A DNA stretch of 64,000 bases, from the NCBI GenBank assembly GCA_905182995.1, contig CAJJDP010000063.1, forward strand, positions 313,846 through 377,845, read 5' to 3'. The position numbers and the translations under genes were made by a program. The stretch comes from Paramecium octaurelia (taxonomy: Eukaryota > Ciliophora > Oligohymenophorea > Peniculida > Parameciidae). The notes below the pieces were generated by a model. The model was given only the letters and a program-made list of their open reading frames with translations, was not told the DNA's origin and ran no database searches. Shown here in pieces: positions 12,501 through 24,068 of this stretch; position 1 is the first letter of the stretch; each line of letters starts with the position of its first letter.

Positions 12501-12862
12501 ACACTTTACAATAATTGGACAGTTTGGATCCTGATGAAGAGTTATCAATTGGAATCCAAACTTTATTGGTTTCTTTGTCAGATTTGATACAAAAAATGTT
12601 CCAATAACCTAACATACTAGTTCCATAATAGAAAGCTTAACAAAACAGATAAGAGATCTATTCTTTGAGTCAAGTGGATCCGCCAATTAAATCAGCATAA
12701 CAACTATCGAAATCTATTTCTTAGGTTTATAACTATTAATAGGATGCTGTTCAAAGTTCTTAGGTTGTCCCTCAATTAATAAAAACTAAAATTGGAGAAT
12801 AAAAGAGCATTGAACCTGCAATCCAGAAATTGTAAGCTAGAGTGGCCAAGATTAATAAATGA
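9574..12862 (+). CDS. PGML: PiggyMac-like domesticated PiggyBac transposase
   Basis: In Paramecium, PiggyMac and its PgmL partners together excise internal eliminated sequences while a new macronucleus forms; this gene encodes one such protein. ATG at 9574, one 22-nt intron (11677-11698), TGA at 12860-12862; 1088 residues. A Q/P/N-rich, low-complexity N-terminus of about 480 residues (with a 14-Asn run) precedes a PiggyBac core from about residue 500: DPYELFKLYFDQ, then GYVLDFIYGIKDQ, then HKLYLGPDVSSLSLISQL and NKPIILYLYDKIKTQYDK. Around residues 880-920 is a Cys/His cross-brace finger (SCIECG, ICRECSNHF, VCRSKNEQCLKSH) like the PiggyBac C-terminal domain. A coiled, Q-rich tail follows. The second catalytic Asp seems replaced or shifted (LYLGPD where LYxDN is usual), which fits the PgmL proteins, known to lack a full catalytic triad, rather than Pgm itself. 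Which PgmL it is cannot be told here. Confidence 0.85.
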
Positions 12863-13175
12863 TACATATATAATAATATTATTTTTATTAATTATCAGCA
12901 TTTATTTATAACTTAGAATGGTTATACAAATGAAACAATATTGCTATAAGATGAAACATTGACTATTTAATATATAAAATATTACTAAAAACTGAAAGTC
13001 ATTTCTTATTTGTGGTTTATAAATATATATAGATATATTAGATATGATCTCGTCACTTCTCTATAATCATTCAGTAATTTTCAATTCTTAGTTTAATTGG
13101 ATAAATGGAAAATATATTGTATGATTGTTATGGTTATGTAACAGTATTTTTATAAATTTAGGTTATAATTATTAT
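12863..13175. other. AT-rich spacer
   Basis: About 310 bp between two plus-strand genes. It contains an upstream ATG at 13105, but its frame only joins the next gene through an implausibly long intron, so I treat it as untranslated. Nothing else seen. Confidence 0.45.
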
Positions 13176-13602
13176 ATGCTAAATAAAGCATTAACTTATT
13201 GTCTTTAGGATGATGATCCAATCAGAATTTCTGAATTAATTGGTGTTCGAGAATATCAAAAATAACCAAAACTAATTCAGAACGCCTTTGTGACCTCTTC
13301 AGATTTGAAATAGATGATACATAACCAAAAGAGAGAGAACAGTGTTCAATCACATAGAAAAATTTAACATTTTGATGCTGACTTAAAACCAATCAATAGA
13401 ACATTCGATTTTAGATTACCATTGAACCTTAATCCTTGCCGAAAATACATGAATGTGAAATATGTTCCAGAACCTACAAAACCTAGTCAACCAAAACTTT
13501 ACTTTGGAATCAAGCATTAATAATTTAAAGTAAAAATATACTTATAATGAATTTTAGATAAAAATCAAAATGCAAGGTAAACGATTGGAGGACATGTTCT
13601 GA
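13176..13602 (+). CDS. Small basic protein, unknown
   Basis: ATG at 13176, one 28-nt intron (13530-13557), TGA at 13600-13602; 132 residues. Basic, with a Pro-rich segment near the C-terminus (YVPEPTKPSQPKLYFG) and no transmembrane segment. I do not recognise the family. It lies 44 bp upstream of another basic protein gene on the same strand; the two might be related in function, but I see no sequence similarity. Confidence 0.6.
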
Positions 13603-13646
13603 ATATTAAACTTTGACTAATTAATTTATTAATTTTTTATTTGCTC

Positions 13647-14186
13647 ATGAATTTTAACAGATAGGAATTACTTAATTTGTAAAATAGAATATTTAATCGT
13701 CCCAAGAGGTTGAATTCTGTTTATGTAGCACCAACCTTGGATGATATTGGAATCTTAGCAGAATTGCCAAACAATAAAGTCTCAAATTTAGGATTCAAGT
13801 AACAAAGTGCATTAAGAACTTAACTCAAAAAATATCGAAATTTATTTCTATATGACAAGAAGCTCTTTAGAAACAGAAGAGAATCCAGAGACTTCAAAGA
13901 AAATGCAGAAAATAAGGGATCAATTCACCATATCAATAGTTCTAAGCAATCCTAATTGCCTCTTTGGGAAGATGATATGAAAATCACCAAATTAAGCATT
14001 ATGAAATCTGAAATATTACGAAGCAAGATTCCAGACATCCCAAAACATATTAATAATACTCAATCCAATTGTCCTAGGAGATTATCTCACATCAACCCAG
14101 AACCAATCTAATACAAAAACTTAGTAGTTTTACCCTCTATTAGAGGCTGGGACAACAACAACCAAAACTCTTAGAGATCAAACTGA
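13647..14186 (+). CDS. Basic protein, unknown
   Basis: ATG at 13647, no intron, TGA at 14184-14186; 179 residues. Rich in Lys, Arg, Asn and Ser, with a cluster of arginines (KKLFRNRRESRDFKE). No motif recognised. The uninterrupted frame with about a dozen TAA/TAG glutamine codons supports a real gene. Confidence 0.6.
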
Positions 14187-14211
14187 ACTATTACTATTTA
14201 TTAATAAATTT

Positions 14212-15654
14212 ATGTAAAATAATATCACATTATCTGTGGACTATAAAATCCCTATTCCTATTTAACATGACAAATAGCGTTTACTAATCACTTTATTGAC
14301 AAATGAAGAGATCATAGTCCAAGTTTATTAGTCAATTGATGAAGAACGAGCAAAATTCAATTCCTAATTTACTATAATCAATCTAAAATTAAATCAAACT
14401 AATTAATATCAGTATCTCTCTCTTATATTAGATCGATAGATTTAAAGATGAAGTCTTTCAAATTAATATAATTGATGAACAATACCTATCCTTTTTAGCG
14501 TATGAAAAAGATAATTTAATGTTCCTCAATTATAGAAATGGAGAATTTAGCAATAAATACAAAGGTTGTTTATATTAACTGCTTTTTCATCCTTAAGTGG
14601 ATCTGTCAATTAAAGAATACAGAGATTTATATTTTAATCAAGCCCTTACATATAGTATCAACAAAAATTCTGTGATTGCTCTAGTTTGTGATTTTCGAGT
14701 AACCAATAAGAAAGAAGTGCTAGTGACAATTTTAAAGAATAGCTAAATTCTACAAGTTTATAGCTTTTTTAGAGAAAATGGAAGACTTGGTAAAATGTTG
14801 CTTTTTTGTGTAATTAATCCATTCATTTTAGTTAGACTAAAACTTTATAATTGCTTAATCAATAGTAGAGGCATAATAATTAAATTTTATCATTTTGAAT
14901 GAGGAGGGCTTTAAAGAACATTCTGTAAAATTAACAATAAGTGAAGATACAAGCATTGTAAAAATATTCTATAGAAAAGATAATGTAATATATTATATTG
15001 GATATTTTATAGATTATTTTTTTATTGAATGAAAACAATTTTGGACACCCTTGGGTTGTAATTGTGGATTCAAATACTCTCCTACTGAAAAAGTGCATAG
15101 AATTAACATTAAAGATTGGTGAGAACTAATTTGCAGTGATATTAGATGTAAAAATACAATTATAGTCTTAGGCATTTTTATTGAATTGTCAATAATTATT
15201 TATATACTATGAAATGAACATTGCAGGAATGTACAATGAATAGTTTTTATAAGCAGTTGATTTTACAGAAGGCTTTTAGAAATTCATAATTAAAGATTAT
15301 ATTCAATATCCTGAAACATCAGTTGCTAATATAGTGGCATCGGATTGTGGGTTTGTGACTGTTCCCAGAGCTGTGGAAATAGGCACAATTTAAGATAATT
15401 ATTTAGAATTTGATGTCTCTCCCATATCCATCTAAAAAGGGGATACTATAGAACAAAAGATCAAAAAATTAAATTAGGAATCACAATTAGTTTATTACAA
15501 TAGATTACCCAATATACTGTGTTATGCATACCATTTTATGGCAAAGAGAGGACTATTTACATATTAGAGTGATAATGATTTTTAGTATATTGCAGGAGAG
15601 ATTATAAAGAAAATGAAATCCAAAAAAACAAGCAATCAAATTTAAATAGAATGA
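14212..15654 (+). CDS. Protein of about 450 residues, unknown
   Basis: ATG at 14212, three introns (28, 22 and 28 nt), TGA at 15652-15654; 454 residues. Composition alternates hydrophobic and polar residues as in a beta-rich globular protein, for example VLVTILKNSQILQVYSFF and HPWVVIVDSNTLLLKKC, which could be blades of a propeller, though no WD signature is clear. The C-terminal 40 residues are Lys/Gln-rich. The 25-bp gap from the previous stop is very short. Function not recognised. Confidence 0.65.
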
Positions 15655-15712
15655 TCTTAAAATTTGTGATAATGGAAAGAATGATAATAATTAATATAAT
15701 TTATATTGTGGC

Positions 15713-16044
15713 TCAATAGTCTTCTTGTAAAAATCCAGCATCTCTTTTGGGGAATGAATTGCATGAATCAACATGAATTTCACTAAGTTGAACATAAATA
15801 TGTACAATCCATTTCTGCAATTCCATACATCATGTAATTTTTCATCTTGAATGCACCAGTGTTTCTAGCAACATTATGATTTATGTAATCCTGCACAAAC
15901 ATGACCATCCTATTTTTTGCAATCCTTGTGACATGAATCATTCTCTGCAGTTGATCTCACCCATTTCTTATCATTGCTTGTGATAGGAGGAGCCATTGTT
16001 GCTGATATTATACCAATCAATAGAAGAACCAATAATAATCTCAT
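15713..16044 (-). CDS. Small secreted cysteine-rich protein
   Basis: ATG at 16044, one 23-nt intron, TGA at 15715-15713; 102 residues. The first 17 residues (MRLLLVLLLIGIISATM) form a clear signal peptide. The mature part has about eight cysteines, including CHKDC, a CC pair and WCIQ, consistent with a disulfide-stabilised extracellular or vacuolar protein. It is the only minus-strand gene between 6 and 22 kb. Family unknown; a trichocyst, surface or defence role would be speculation. Confidence 0.65.
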
Positions 16045-16308
16045 TTCCGTTTTTATATTAAATTATTAATTCAATTTATTATATAAAATAGAAAAGAAAT
16101 TCATTCAATGCTTTTTCTTTCAATTTTCATTTTGTAATAAAGTTAATTATTTATAATAATATACAATCATTAAAAATATAATAGATAATATTCTAAAATT
16201 GCAAAAGGAGAAATATTGTACATCCCAATTATATTCCTTCAGAATTCAATAGATTTTTACTTTAAATAAATAAATCAGAAATGTAAAATAAGGTAATTAA
16301 ATTTGAAA
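16045..16308. other. Divergent intergenic region
   Basis: About 260 bp between the divergent starts of the secreted protein and the helicase, so it should hold both promoters. It is plain AT-rich DNA with no element I can name. Confidence 0.4.
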
Positions 16309-18764
16309 ATGGAATCTAAGCAAATTGATTGGTTTAAACTTTCTGATTTAAATCACTTGATATGTAATAAAGGTTATAGATTTGCCAAATATCGCGATTT
16401 GGTAACTTCATTAGAGAAATATATTTCTTTTGAATCACCAGAGGAATACGAAGAAAAAATGTTCCCCTTGTTTCAAAATGAAAATTATTAGGGCTTACAA
16501 AAGGAAATGGCAATTCATAAAAAAATTTTTTTAACATCATCTTCTTATCCACTAAAATTTAGTGTTATGATTGATGAAGATTAACAACCCAATTTCCTTT
16601 CAGGTATTAGGCTACAAGTAGTGAAACAAATAAAGGAGCAGAAAAATAAGATCAATTCATGGAAGTTTTAAAGGTATGGACAATATTTAACTTTTAAAAA
16701 ATCTACAACATTTATAGGCGGTATATTCATTAAGCAAAATAAGGAATAAATTTACTAAACATTATGTCTACATATAAAAAAGGATAAGCAAGAATTCATA
16801 ATATTACCATACACGAGAGATGTTATAAACAACTTCGGGTATATATAATTGAATGGAAGGGACAATATTATAAATTTAAAAAGAAAATAATTTATAATCA
16901 ATTTTATTCCATTAAGTTCTCCAAAAGTGTACTTGAATGAAGTTAGAACAATATTTAGACTTTATAGTTGCAGTTTTCATTAACTTATATTAAGACCTTC
17001 AACAAAAAATAACGAATAAAAATTGACTGCATTTGGAAAAAATGCAAAGTAGATTTTTTAAAGGGCAAAGCAAAATAGCAACTTTACAAGACATTTTGAT
17101 AAATCGTAGTTAGAAGCTATAGGAAGTGCTATGGATTTTGAATAAAAAGTAATTTATTATCAGAATAATAGTTTACATTAATTGAAGGTCCTCCAGGAAC
17201 AGGAAAAACCTAAACCATTTTAGGTATCTTATCAATTTTCTAGAGTTTATTAAAAGAATCTAGGAATGAGGACAAGAAGGATGTAATTTTAATATTAGGA
17301 AAATCCAACGGAATAGTAAATGATTTGGTGAGGAAAATTAATAAAAGTATAGAAACACAAAATTCTATAATCTATTGCTCGGAGGAATAACCTTAATCTC
17401 TTAAGGTACTTCGATATGGTAGACCAGATTTATGTGAAAATGATATAGCCAGATATAGTGTAGAGATTCGTTCCTAATAGAAATTCTTTTCATAATTTAA
17501 AGTTGAAGTTACTAAAATATTTTAACTACATATCACATCCGATATAAGTTAAGAATTAAAGAACGAGTAAATTTAAGACTTTTCATCTTTTTTGATGGAA
17601 ATAGATGAATAAAACAACATTTATACAAATGAACCACCTTAAATAAGTATAGTTTAGCTCATGAAATATATTGAGTATCTAAATTTTAGAATTAAAAACA
17701 GTGTATTAATATTAAAGGCTTTTGGACATGTTTTTAAGGATTTGCATAAATTGTTGAAATCTAAACTAAGCATATATTTAGAAATACAAGAAGAGATTTT
17801 TAAATTTGTATATATTAATTATTAATAATAGCGTCATATTATAGCATCTACATTAAATAGTTGTAACCATAATAAATTGCAAAATGAGTTGTAGAATGTA
17901 AATTTGAGAATGTGCATAATTGATGAGGCTCCAACAGCTTTAGAACCATCATAGTTGATTCCATTTATAGAATATAACAATATAGAGAAAATAGTCCTAG
18001 TTGGAGATACTAAATAATTGAGCCCTATTGTCATAGCAAAAGAATCTGAAAGTAATCATTTAAATCGTTCCTTATTTGAAAGAATGTTAAATTGCATTTA
18101 GTCTAAAAAATTGACAGAATAATATCGATAAATGCCAAACCTAGCAGAAATTACATCTAAAATTTTTTATTCGAATTCTCTTAAGAAAAGTAAAATCTAA
18201 ATGTAGATTCCTACTTATATTGAAGCAAGAATAAGTCCTAATAAAAACAGTTTTTTTTTCAACACACCTTATAATACAGAAGAAATCAAGGATTCTAGTT
18301 TTAGAAATGTCCTAGAGTGCGAGGCAATAATTTAATTAGTAAAATATATTTTGAGTGTGGAAATCAAATCGAAAAAGAATAAAATAATATCAATTATAAG
18401 TCCTTACTAAATGTAAAAAGAACTATTGAGATTGAGATTAAAATAATAGTATCTGCTCAATTATGTAGAAGTAGATACAGTAGATTCCTTTTAAGGGAAA
18501 GAGAATGAAATTGTTATTCTATCTCTAGTACGTTCAAAAGAGTAGATTGGATTTTTATATGATAAGAGAAGAGCAAACGTGGCATTATCGAGAGCTAAAT
18601 ACTGTTAATATGTTTTTGGATCTGAAAGCACTTTTATTTAATAAGGGAATAAAAGCTTTTGGAGATAAATAATATAATTATATTAAGATTAATCTCGAAT
18701 TATTGACTATGATGAGGAGAGTTTGAGGGATCCGAATTTCTTCCAGTACAAATTGAATGGATGA
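16309..18764 (+). CDS. UPF1/SEN1-family superfamily 1 helicase
   Basis: RNA/DNA helicase of the SF1B UPF1-like group, which contains UPF1 (mRNA decay), SEN1/senataxin (transcription termination, R-loops) and IGHMBP2. ATG at 16309, one 23-nt intron (17149-17171), TGA at 18762-18764; 810 residues. All helicase motifs are present: Walker A EGPPGTGKTQT, motif II IIDEAPTALEP (DEAP instead of the usual DEA-S/A/G), motif III LVGDTKQLSPIV, motif IV LTEQYRQMPNLAEI, motif V DTVDSFQGKENEIVILS and motif VI RRANVALSRAKY. No Cys/His-rich CH domain precedes it, so it is not UPF1 itself; the insert between motifs I and II is long, more like SEN1. Exact subfamily is uncertain. Confidence 0.88.
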
Positions 18765-18856
18765 TAATCTATTTTCAATTAAATTATAATACAAATATGA
18801 TTCTATTCGAATTCATTATTAATTAAAATAATTATAACACAAACATCAATTATTAA

Positions 18857-19907
18857 ATGGGAACTTGCGGTGGTATATGCGGATAGAGTAATCCTGAAAA
18901 TACAATTGTTAAAATATAATAAGTTAATATGGGTGATGTTGACAATTAAATTGAAATGGGATTATAAATGGGAGATGAAGGTGTTCCAATTACACATTAA
19001 TAAAGAGTTGAAGAAACAGTGAATTAACCCAACCCAAACAATTAAAATTAAGTATATGAGGCATAAAAGAGACTTTCTTTCAAATTTGATGAAATTAAAA
19101 CTTAAATATTATAGGAGTCAGTACTCGATAAATGTGAGCCTGTAACATTGGAATCCGGAGCCATTTATACTGGGTAATGGTAAAATGAGTAAAGACACGG
19201 TTGGGGAAAGCAAGTTTGGCCAGATTAATCAGTTTATGAAGGAGAATGGGTAAATGATAAGGCTTGTGGAAAAGGGAAATTGATACATGCTGATGGAGAT
19301 GTGTATGAAGGTGAATGGGTTAATGATAAAGCCAATGGATTTGGTAGATATTATCATAGTAATGGAGCAACGTATGAGGGGGAGTGGAAGGATGACAAAT
19401 AACACGGTTATGGAGAAGAAAAATGGCCAGATGGTTCAAAATATAAGGGATAATATGAAGATGGAAAGAAACATGGTTAAGGTTTGTTATAATTTGTGGA
19501 TGGATCATTTTATAATGGAGAATTCAATTAGAATGATATACATGGAAAAGGTAGTGTATTTTAGTGAATATAAGGTCGATATGTTTGGGCAGATAAAAGA
19601 GAATATGAAGGAGAATGGAATAGCAACAAAATGCATGGAGTGGGAGTAACCAAATGGCCAGATGGAAAAATATACGATGGAGAGTAATTTATTGGAGATA
19701 ATTGTTTCTAGATATGTCGATGACAAAAAAGATGGTTTTGGTACATTCATTTGGCCAGATGGGAGAAAGTACGTTGGATAATGGGTGGATGGCAAACAAC
19801 ATGGGAGAGGAATCTTTACTAAAGTAAGTGGAGAAAGTCGTCAAGGCGAATGGATTGATGGAAAAAGAATCCGATGGATGGAACTGGAGGAACAATAAAC
19901 CAATTGA
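18857..19907 (+). CDS. MORN-repeat protein, probably lipid-anchored
   Basis: ATG at 18857, introns of 24 and 28 nt, TGA at 19905-19907; 332 residues. The N-terminus MGTCGGICG offers Gly2 for myristoylation and Cys4 for palmitoylation. After about 90 residues come nine or so MORN repeats of the form [20 protein letters not shown], which bind membranes or form rods in ciliate cortical structures. The first intron is a multiple of three and contains an in-frame TGA; removing it restores a perfect repeat ([18 protein letters not shown]), so the intron is well supported even though it ends AAG. Likely at the cell cortex or cilium base; partner unknown. Confidence 0.85.
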
Positions 19908-19980
19908 AAATTCTCTCAAATACATTATAAGCTTATTTGCATTAAACTTATATTTATACTAGAATTATAATAAGAAAAAT

Positions 19981-20801
19981 ATGTCTAAGGAAAATTATAA
20001 TCCATCAATTTAGGCTGAATAAATTGATATAATTAGAAAAAAACCTAGTCTCAATTGTCAGCCAGAATAGAATTACTAAAATGATCAGTATTTCTTATTT
20101 TTATTAAATAACTTCTCATTTAGAAATGAATTATAGAATATGAAAGCATGCAATTAAGAACCTATTTTTTTTGAAGTCCCTAAAGTGGAATAGAAACTTA
20201 GTTTATATGATATCATAGTAGTAAAATAAATAGAATCCAAACAATTAGGCAAATTGTATACACTATATTTATCAGTTAGAATTCATGCATCTCATTAATT
20301 AGGAGGTGTATTTTTATTTATTGTAAATGCAGTTAAAATACTTGGCTTAAATAAATTCACTGTTGTTTCATTTACTATAGCCATCTTGATCATTATATCG
20401 TAACAAATAAATATTTTACAATGAGTTCTCTACTTTGGATTTTTAGTGTTGCCATCGGAACGATTGGTATCAAAAGACAAAAGTATAATTCCCTAATCTT
20501 TTATTTTTTGGGAATAACTGTATCATTTTTCATTGAATTTTCAAGTACTATTGTTATTTTAGCAACAAATCATATTGCCGATCATTAATTAGGGATCTAT
20601 AATAAAAATGTTGTAATAAGGTTAAAGTAACAAATATCTCATAGAATAATCATATTCATGACACTTGAGTTTATGGTAGTTCTCTATTAGCTCTTGATGC
20701 TTAGATCTGTGGGTCAAATCAGACAATTATTTATTGACATTGAAAGATTATAAACGGAGAATCAAAGTAATAATGATATCGAAATCTAAAAAATGTTATG
20801 A
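19981..20801 (+). CDS. Small multi-pass membrane protein
   Basis: ATG at 19981, TGA at 20799-20801; about 264 residues after one intron near 20400 (a 26-nt candidate ending GAG fits the frame). A polar N-terminus of about 80 residues is followed by four hydrophobic segments, for example FTVVSFTIAILIII, LLWIFSVAIGTIGI, FYFLGITVSFFIEF and FMTLEFMVVLYQLLML, then a polar C-terminus. Tetraspan topology is inferred from these segments; no family motif is recognised. The exact splice junction is the weakest part. Confidence 0.6.
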
Positions 20802-20898
20802 TAATTATTCCCATTCTTTTATTTTCGACCCAATTTTATCAATATTCATTCTATTTTCCTTATACATCATTTTTAATATTAATTTATAGTTTTAATTT

Positions 20899-22389
20899 AT
20901 GGGTAAAAAAATTAAAAAGGGAAAGGAAGGACCAGTCAAAGAATATGTATCCAGAACCAAAGCTCTCAAAAAACTCTAAGTCAATCTCAAGGATTTCAGA
21001 AGACTTTGCATCTTAAAAGGAATTTACCCAAGAGAACCACCTTAGAAATTGAGAAAATAACACAAAACTTATTACCATAACAAGGATATTGCTTTCCTTA
21101 AAAATGAGTCTATACTTGATACTTTCAGACAAAGACAGGCTCATTTAAAAAAAATAAGAAAAGCATTAACTAGAGGTGACAAATTAAAGGCCGGAAGATT
21201 ACGAAGAAATTAACCAAAAGACAAGTTGGATCACTTGGTCAAAGAAAGATATCCAACCTTTATAGATGCATTGAATGATCTTGATGATCCATTATGCTTA
21301 GTGAGTCTATTTGCTTCATTTCCTACACACAAGGAACTTCACATTCCTAACACCTTAATAAGAAGCTGCTAAAAATTGATCAACCAATTCTTATTATATG
21401 TATCAGCCAATAATTGCTTGAGAAAAGTAAGAGTTTTCACCTTATACTTTAGGTTTTCCTCTCTATTAAGGGTATCTATTATCAAGCTGTAGTCTAAGGA
21501 GCCACTATTACTTGGATTATGCCATATCCAATTCAAGCTTCTTTGCCATTAGATGTAGACTATAAAATTATGATGACATTCCTTGAATTCTATCAAGTTT
21601 TGATGAGGTTTGTCAACTTTAAACTTCTAGGTTAAGAAATTGAAATTACTGACTTCAGCGAAGAAGTTAAAAAATTGAAATCACTCTCATAAAACAATCA
21701 GTATTTTTTATTTGTTAACATAAGGATTGAAATTGATGAAGCATTTAAAGAAGATCCAACAATCTAATAGATGGATTAATAATAATAAGAAACCAAAAAA
21801 TATTCCGAACTATTCAAAGGCTTAACATTTTTCCTTTATCCAGAAGTTCCTAAGGCATCCTTAGAATTTGTAATATTGAGTTTTGGAGGAGAAGTGATGT
21901 GGGAGAATGATAATAAAAATTCATAATTAACTGACCCTAAGATTACTCATATAATTACTGAAAGACAAATTTAAAAGAATAAAAAGAGAGAATACATATA
22001 ACCATAATGGGTCTATGATTCAATTAACTAATTAAAATTATTGAGTGTAGCTGATTATGCTCCAGAATCAGTAATACTTATTAATATTATTTTAGACTCT
22101 CCCTCCTCATTTAAGTCCATTTGAATAATTAAACTTAGAAGAAGTCCAATCAGAGAGTGAAGAAGAAGATGGACAATAGAAGGAACACAAGCCTTATTAG
22201 AATAACAAAAAACAAAAGGAAAGATAGGCTAAATAATAAGAAAAAGAGACCAAGAAGTTAGCTGAAACTATGTTGAGCAGAAAGAATAAGAGATTGTATG
22301 ATATGATTAAGAGAAAAGAAGACGAAGAGAAATAAAAGAAAAATAAATTATAAGAAAAGAAGAAAATGATACAAAGTAAATAATAATGA
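20899..22389 (+). CDS. PES1: Pescadillo homolog (NOP7)
   Basis: Nucleolar factor of the PeBoW complex (with BOP1 and WDR12), needed to process 27S/32S pre-rRNA and build the 60S ribosomal subunit. ATG at 20899, introns of 26 and 25 nt, TGA at 22387-22389; 479 residues. The pescadillo N-terminal domain is plain: [39 protein letters not shown] and [16 protein letters not shown] domain follows ([35 protein letters not shown]), then a Lys/Glu-rich C-terminus with TAA-coded glutamines, as in other pescadillos. Length is slightly below the human 588. Confident. Confidence 0.95.
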
Positions 22390-22449
22390 ATTATAAATAT
22401 TTGATGTTTATAAAATTACAAATTTTAATTTATATCTTATCATAGATAT

Positions 22450-22923
22450 TCATTTAATACAATCTACTATCACAATATTTTTCTCTTATTTTAGTGAAAC
22501 TTCAAGAGTACCTCTAATTTTCGCAGTATGTTCAATATAAGAAAGCTAATTAATCATTTAGTTATGTAATTTAAACCACAATAATAGCAACATTATTATA
22601 GAATGAATTTCGTTGTGCTGTCCAATAGAATTATCTAAATTATAAGAAGAAATAAAATTGAAAAATCTCTTCATTAAATCTTAACACCAAATCCAAATCC
22701 TATACTTTTTTGTATAGATTAATCTTAATTTTAATCTATGAGCAAGTATACAAAAAGTGTCTGCTTTTAGTTTCAATTTATAATAATGAAGATAAATTCT
22801 TTCGTTACCGAAAACTAACTTATTGTAATTTTTGATATTAAAATAATCTTTAAAACATTTCTTAATTTAGCTTTATGTTAATTGAACTTCACTAAAATCT
22901 CAATAATTATTTCTATAATGCAT
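22450..22923 (-). pseudogene. Unknown ORF with one in-frame TGA
   Basis: On the minus strand a frame of about 155 codons from ATG at 22923 to TGA at 22450-22452 has normal ciliate protein composition (for example KADTFCILAHRLKLRLIY and GQHNEIHSIIMLLLLWFKL) but contains one TGA eight codons after the start. Either the true start lies upstream and a small intron removes the TGA, or this is a damaged gene copy. No family recognised. The pescadillo gene ends 60 bp away, convergently. Confidence 0.4.
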
Positions 22924-23140
22924 TTGTCAAAGTAACAAATATATATATTTCTAATTATTAATTTATCAACAATATTTTTAAAAACCTCTTTTATAGAGGT
23001 TTAAGCAAAAGAACACAATATTTTAGATAGGTGAACTTTGATAAGTTAATCGTATTCACATAGATAAAAATTGGATTCCAATTAAAGAATTAACATCAAA
23101 GATTATTTGAACTTATACTTATAAGCATATATTTGAAGAA

Positions 23141-23615
23141 ATGATGCTTGTTAAGCAGAATCAGGGTTAATTATAAGTTTAATTATTTAACCAATCTCAG
23201 TTGCAGAGCATGGTTAATTTTCCTCAATTTTAAGCTTATGACAGAAATTATAAAGTTAGCATGGTTAATCATAAATATGAAGTAGATTCCTGCATGAGTA
23301 ACCAGATATATTTAGATAGTTCTTAAAGAATAGGATTTCTTATGTCTTCTGATTGAAAATATCAATTATGATATGGATAGAGTAATTGAATTTCAGGATA
23401 TTATGAGATTGTGTATAATAGGAACCAGTGGTTAATTCAAGCAAAAAGCATCTTAATATCCAGATCCTGCTCGATTGGAATCTATTGCTCTATTTCATAA
23501 TGAGTAATAATGGAATAATAGATACCAAGTGTTTCGTATGCTTTAAATAAACATGATAATAATAGTGGCCCTTATTCTTTTGAAGTTTAATATTTTAGCT
23601 GATTATATATGTTGA
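23141..23615 (+). CDS. Small Gln-rich N-terminus protein, unknown
   Basis: ATG at 23141, one 22-nt intron, TGA at 23613-23615; about 150 residues (about 140 if a further 30-nt GT-AG segment near 23540 is spliced). The N-terminal 40 residues are Gln-rich; the middle is more ordered (RVIEFQDIMRLCIIGTSGQ, YPDPARLESIALFHNEQ). Removing the 22-nt intron is what joins the two halves into one frame. Unrecognised. Confidence 0.5.
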
Positions 23616-23650
23616 GTTCAGGATATTTTATATAATTATTTTAAATATAA

Positions 23651-23926
23651 ATGTTATCAGAAGATAATTGTCATCTCTTTGATTAGCATAGGCAATCTAT
23701 GAAAACTCACTTATTTGGACCTGAGAGAAGTTTAAACAAAGTAGTAGCTAAGTAATTGGAGGATGATTTTAAGAAAAAGTAGTCGGTTTCTTTTAAGGAT
23801 GAAGATGATATCTTCATCGTTGAAAATTGGAAGGAGTATAACGTAGATGTGAGTAGTTCAAATTTCCTTTAGAAATAAAAACAGAAATCTAATTCTTAAT
23901 GTTTCAATATTTGCACTACTTTTTGA
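23651..23926 (+). CDS. Small protein with FIVENWKEYN motif (copy 1)
   Basis: Single exon, 91 residues, ATG at 23651 and TGA at 23924-23926. The core KKQSVSFKDEDDIFIVENWK followed by EYN is matched by the core of the next gene (see 24069-24320). A short basic-Val-x-Phe stretch followed by an acidic segment and a Trp resembles the way small protein-phosphatase-1 regulators present an RVxF motif, but this is inference from pattern alone; here the spacing of the basic residue is not canonical. Confidence 0.55.
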
Positions 23927-24068
23927 TTTTATTTTTATATACTATAATAATTCATTTTTAATTAGAATTTAATAGTGTTATTTATCAAATTATAGTTTAA
24001 ATATTTTTTGGAACAAAGAATTCTTAACATTAATTAATTTATACAAACAAGAAAAACAATAGTTAAAA

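Noticed and set aside
20798-21016. Plus-strand frame of 72 residues with a hydrophobic start
   Set aside because: It overlaps the beginning of pescadillo in another frame, and pescadillo is certain.
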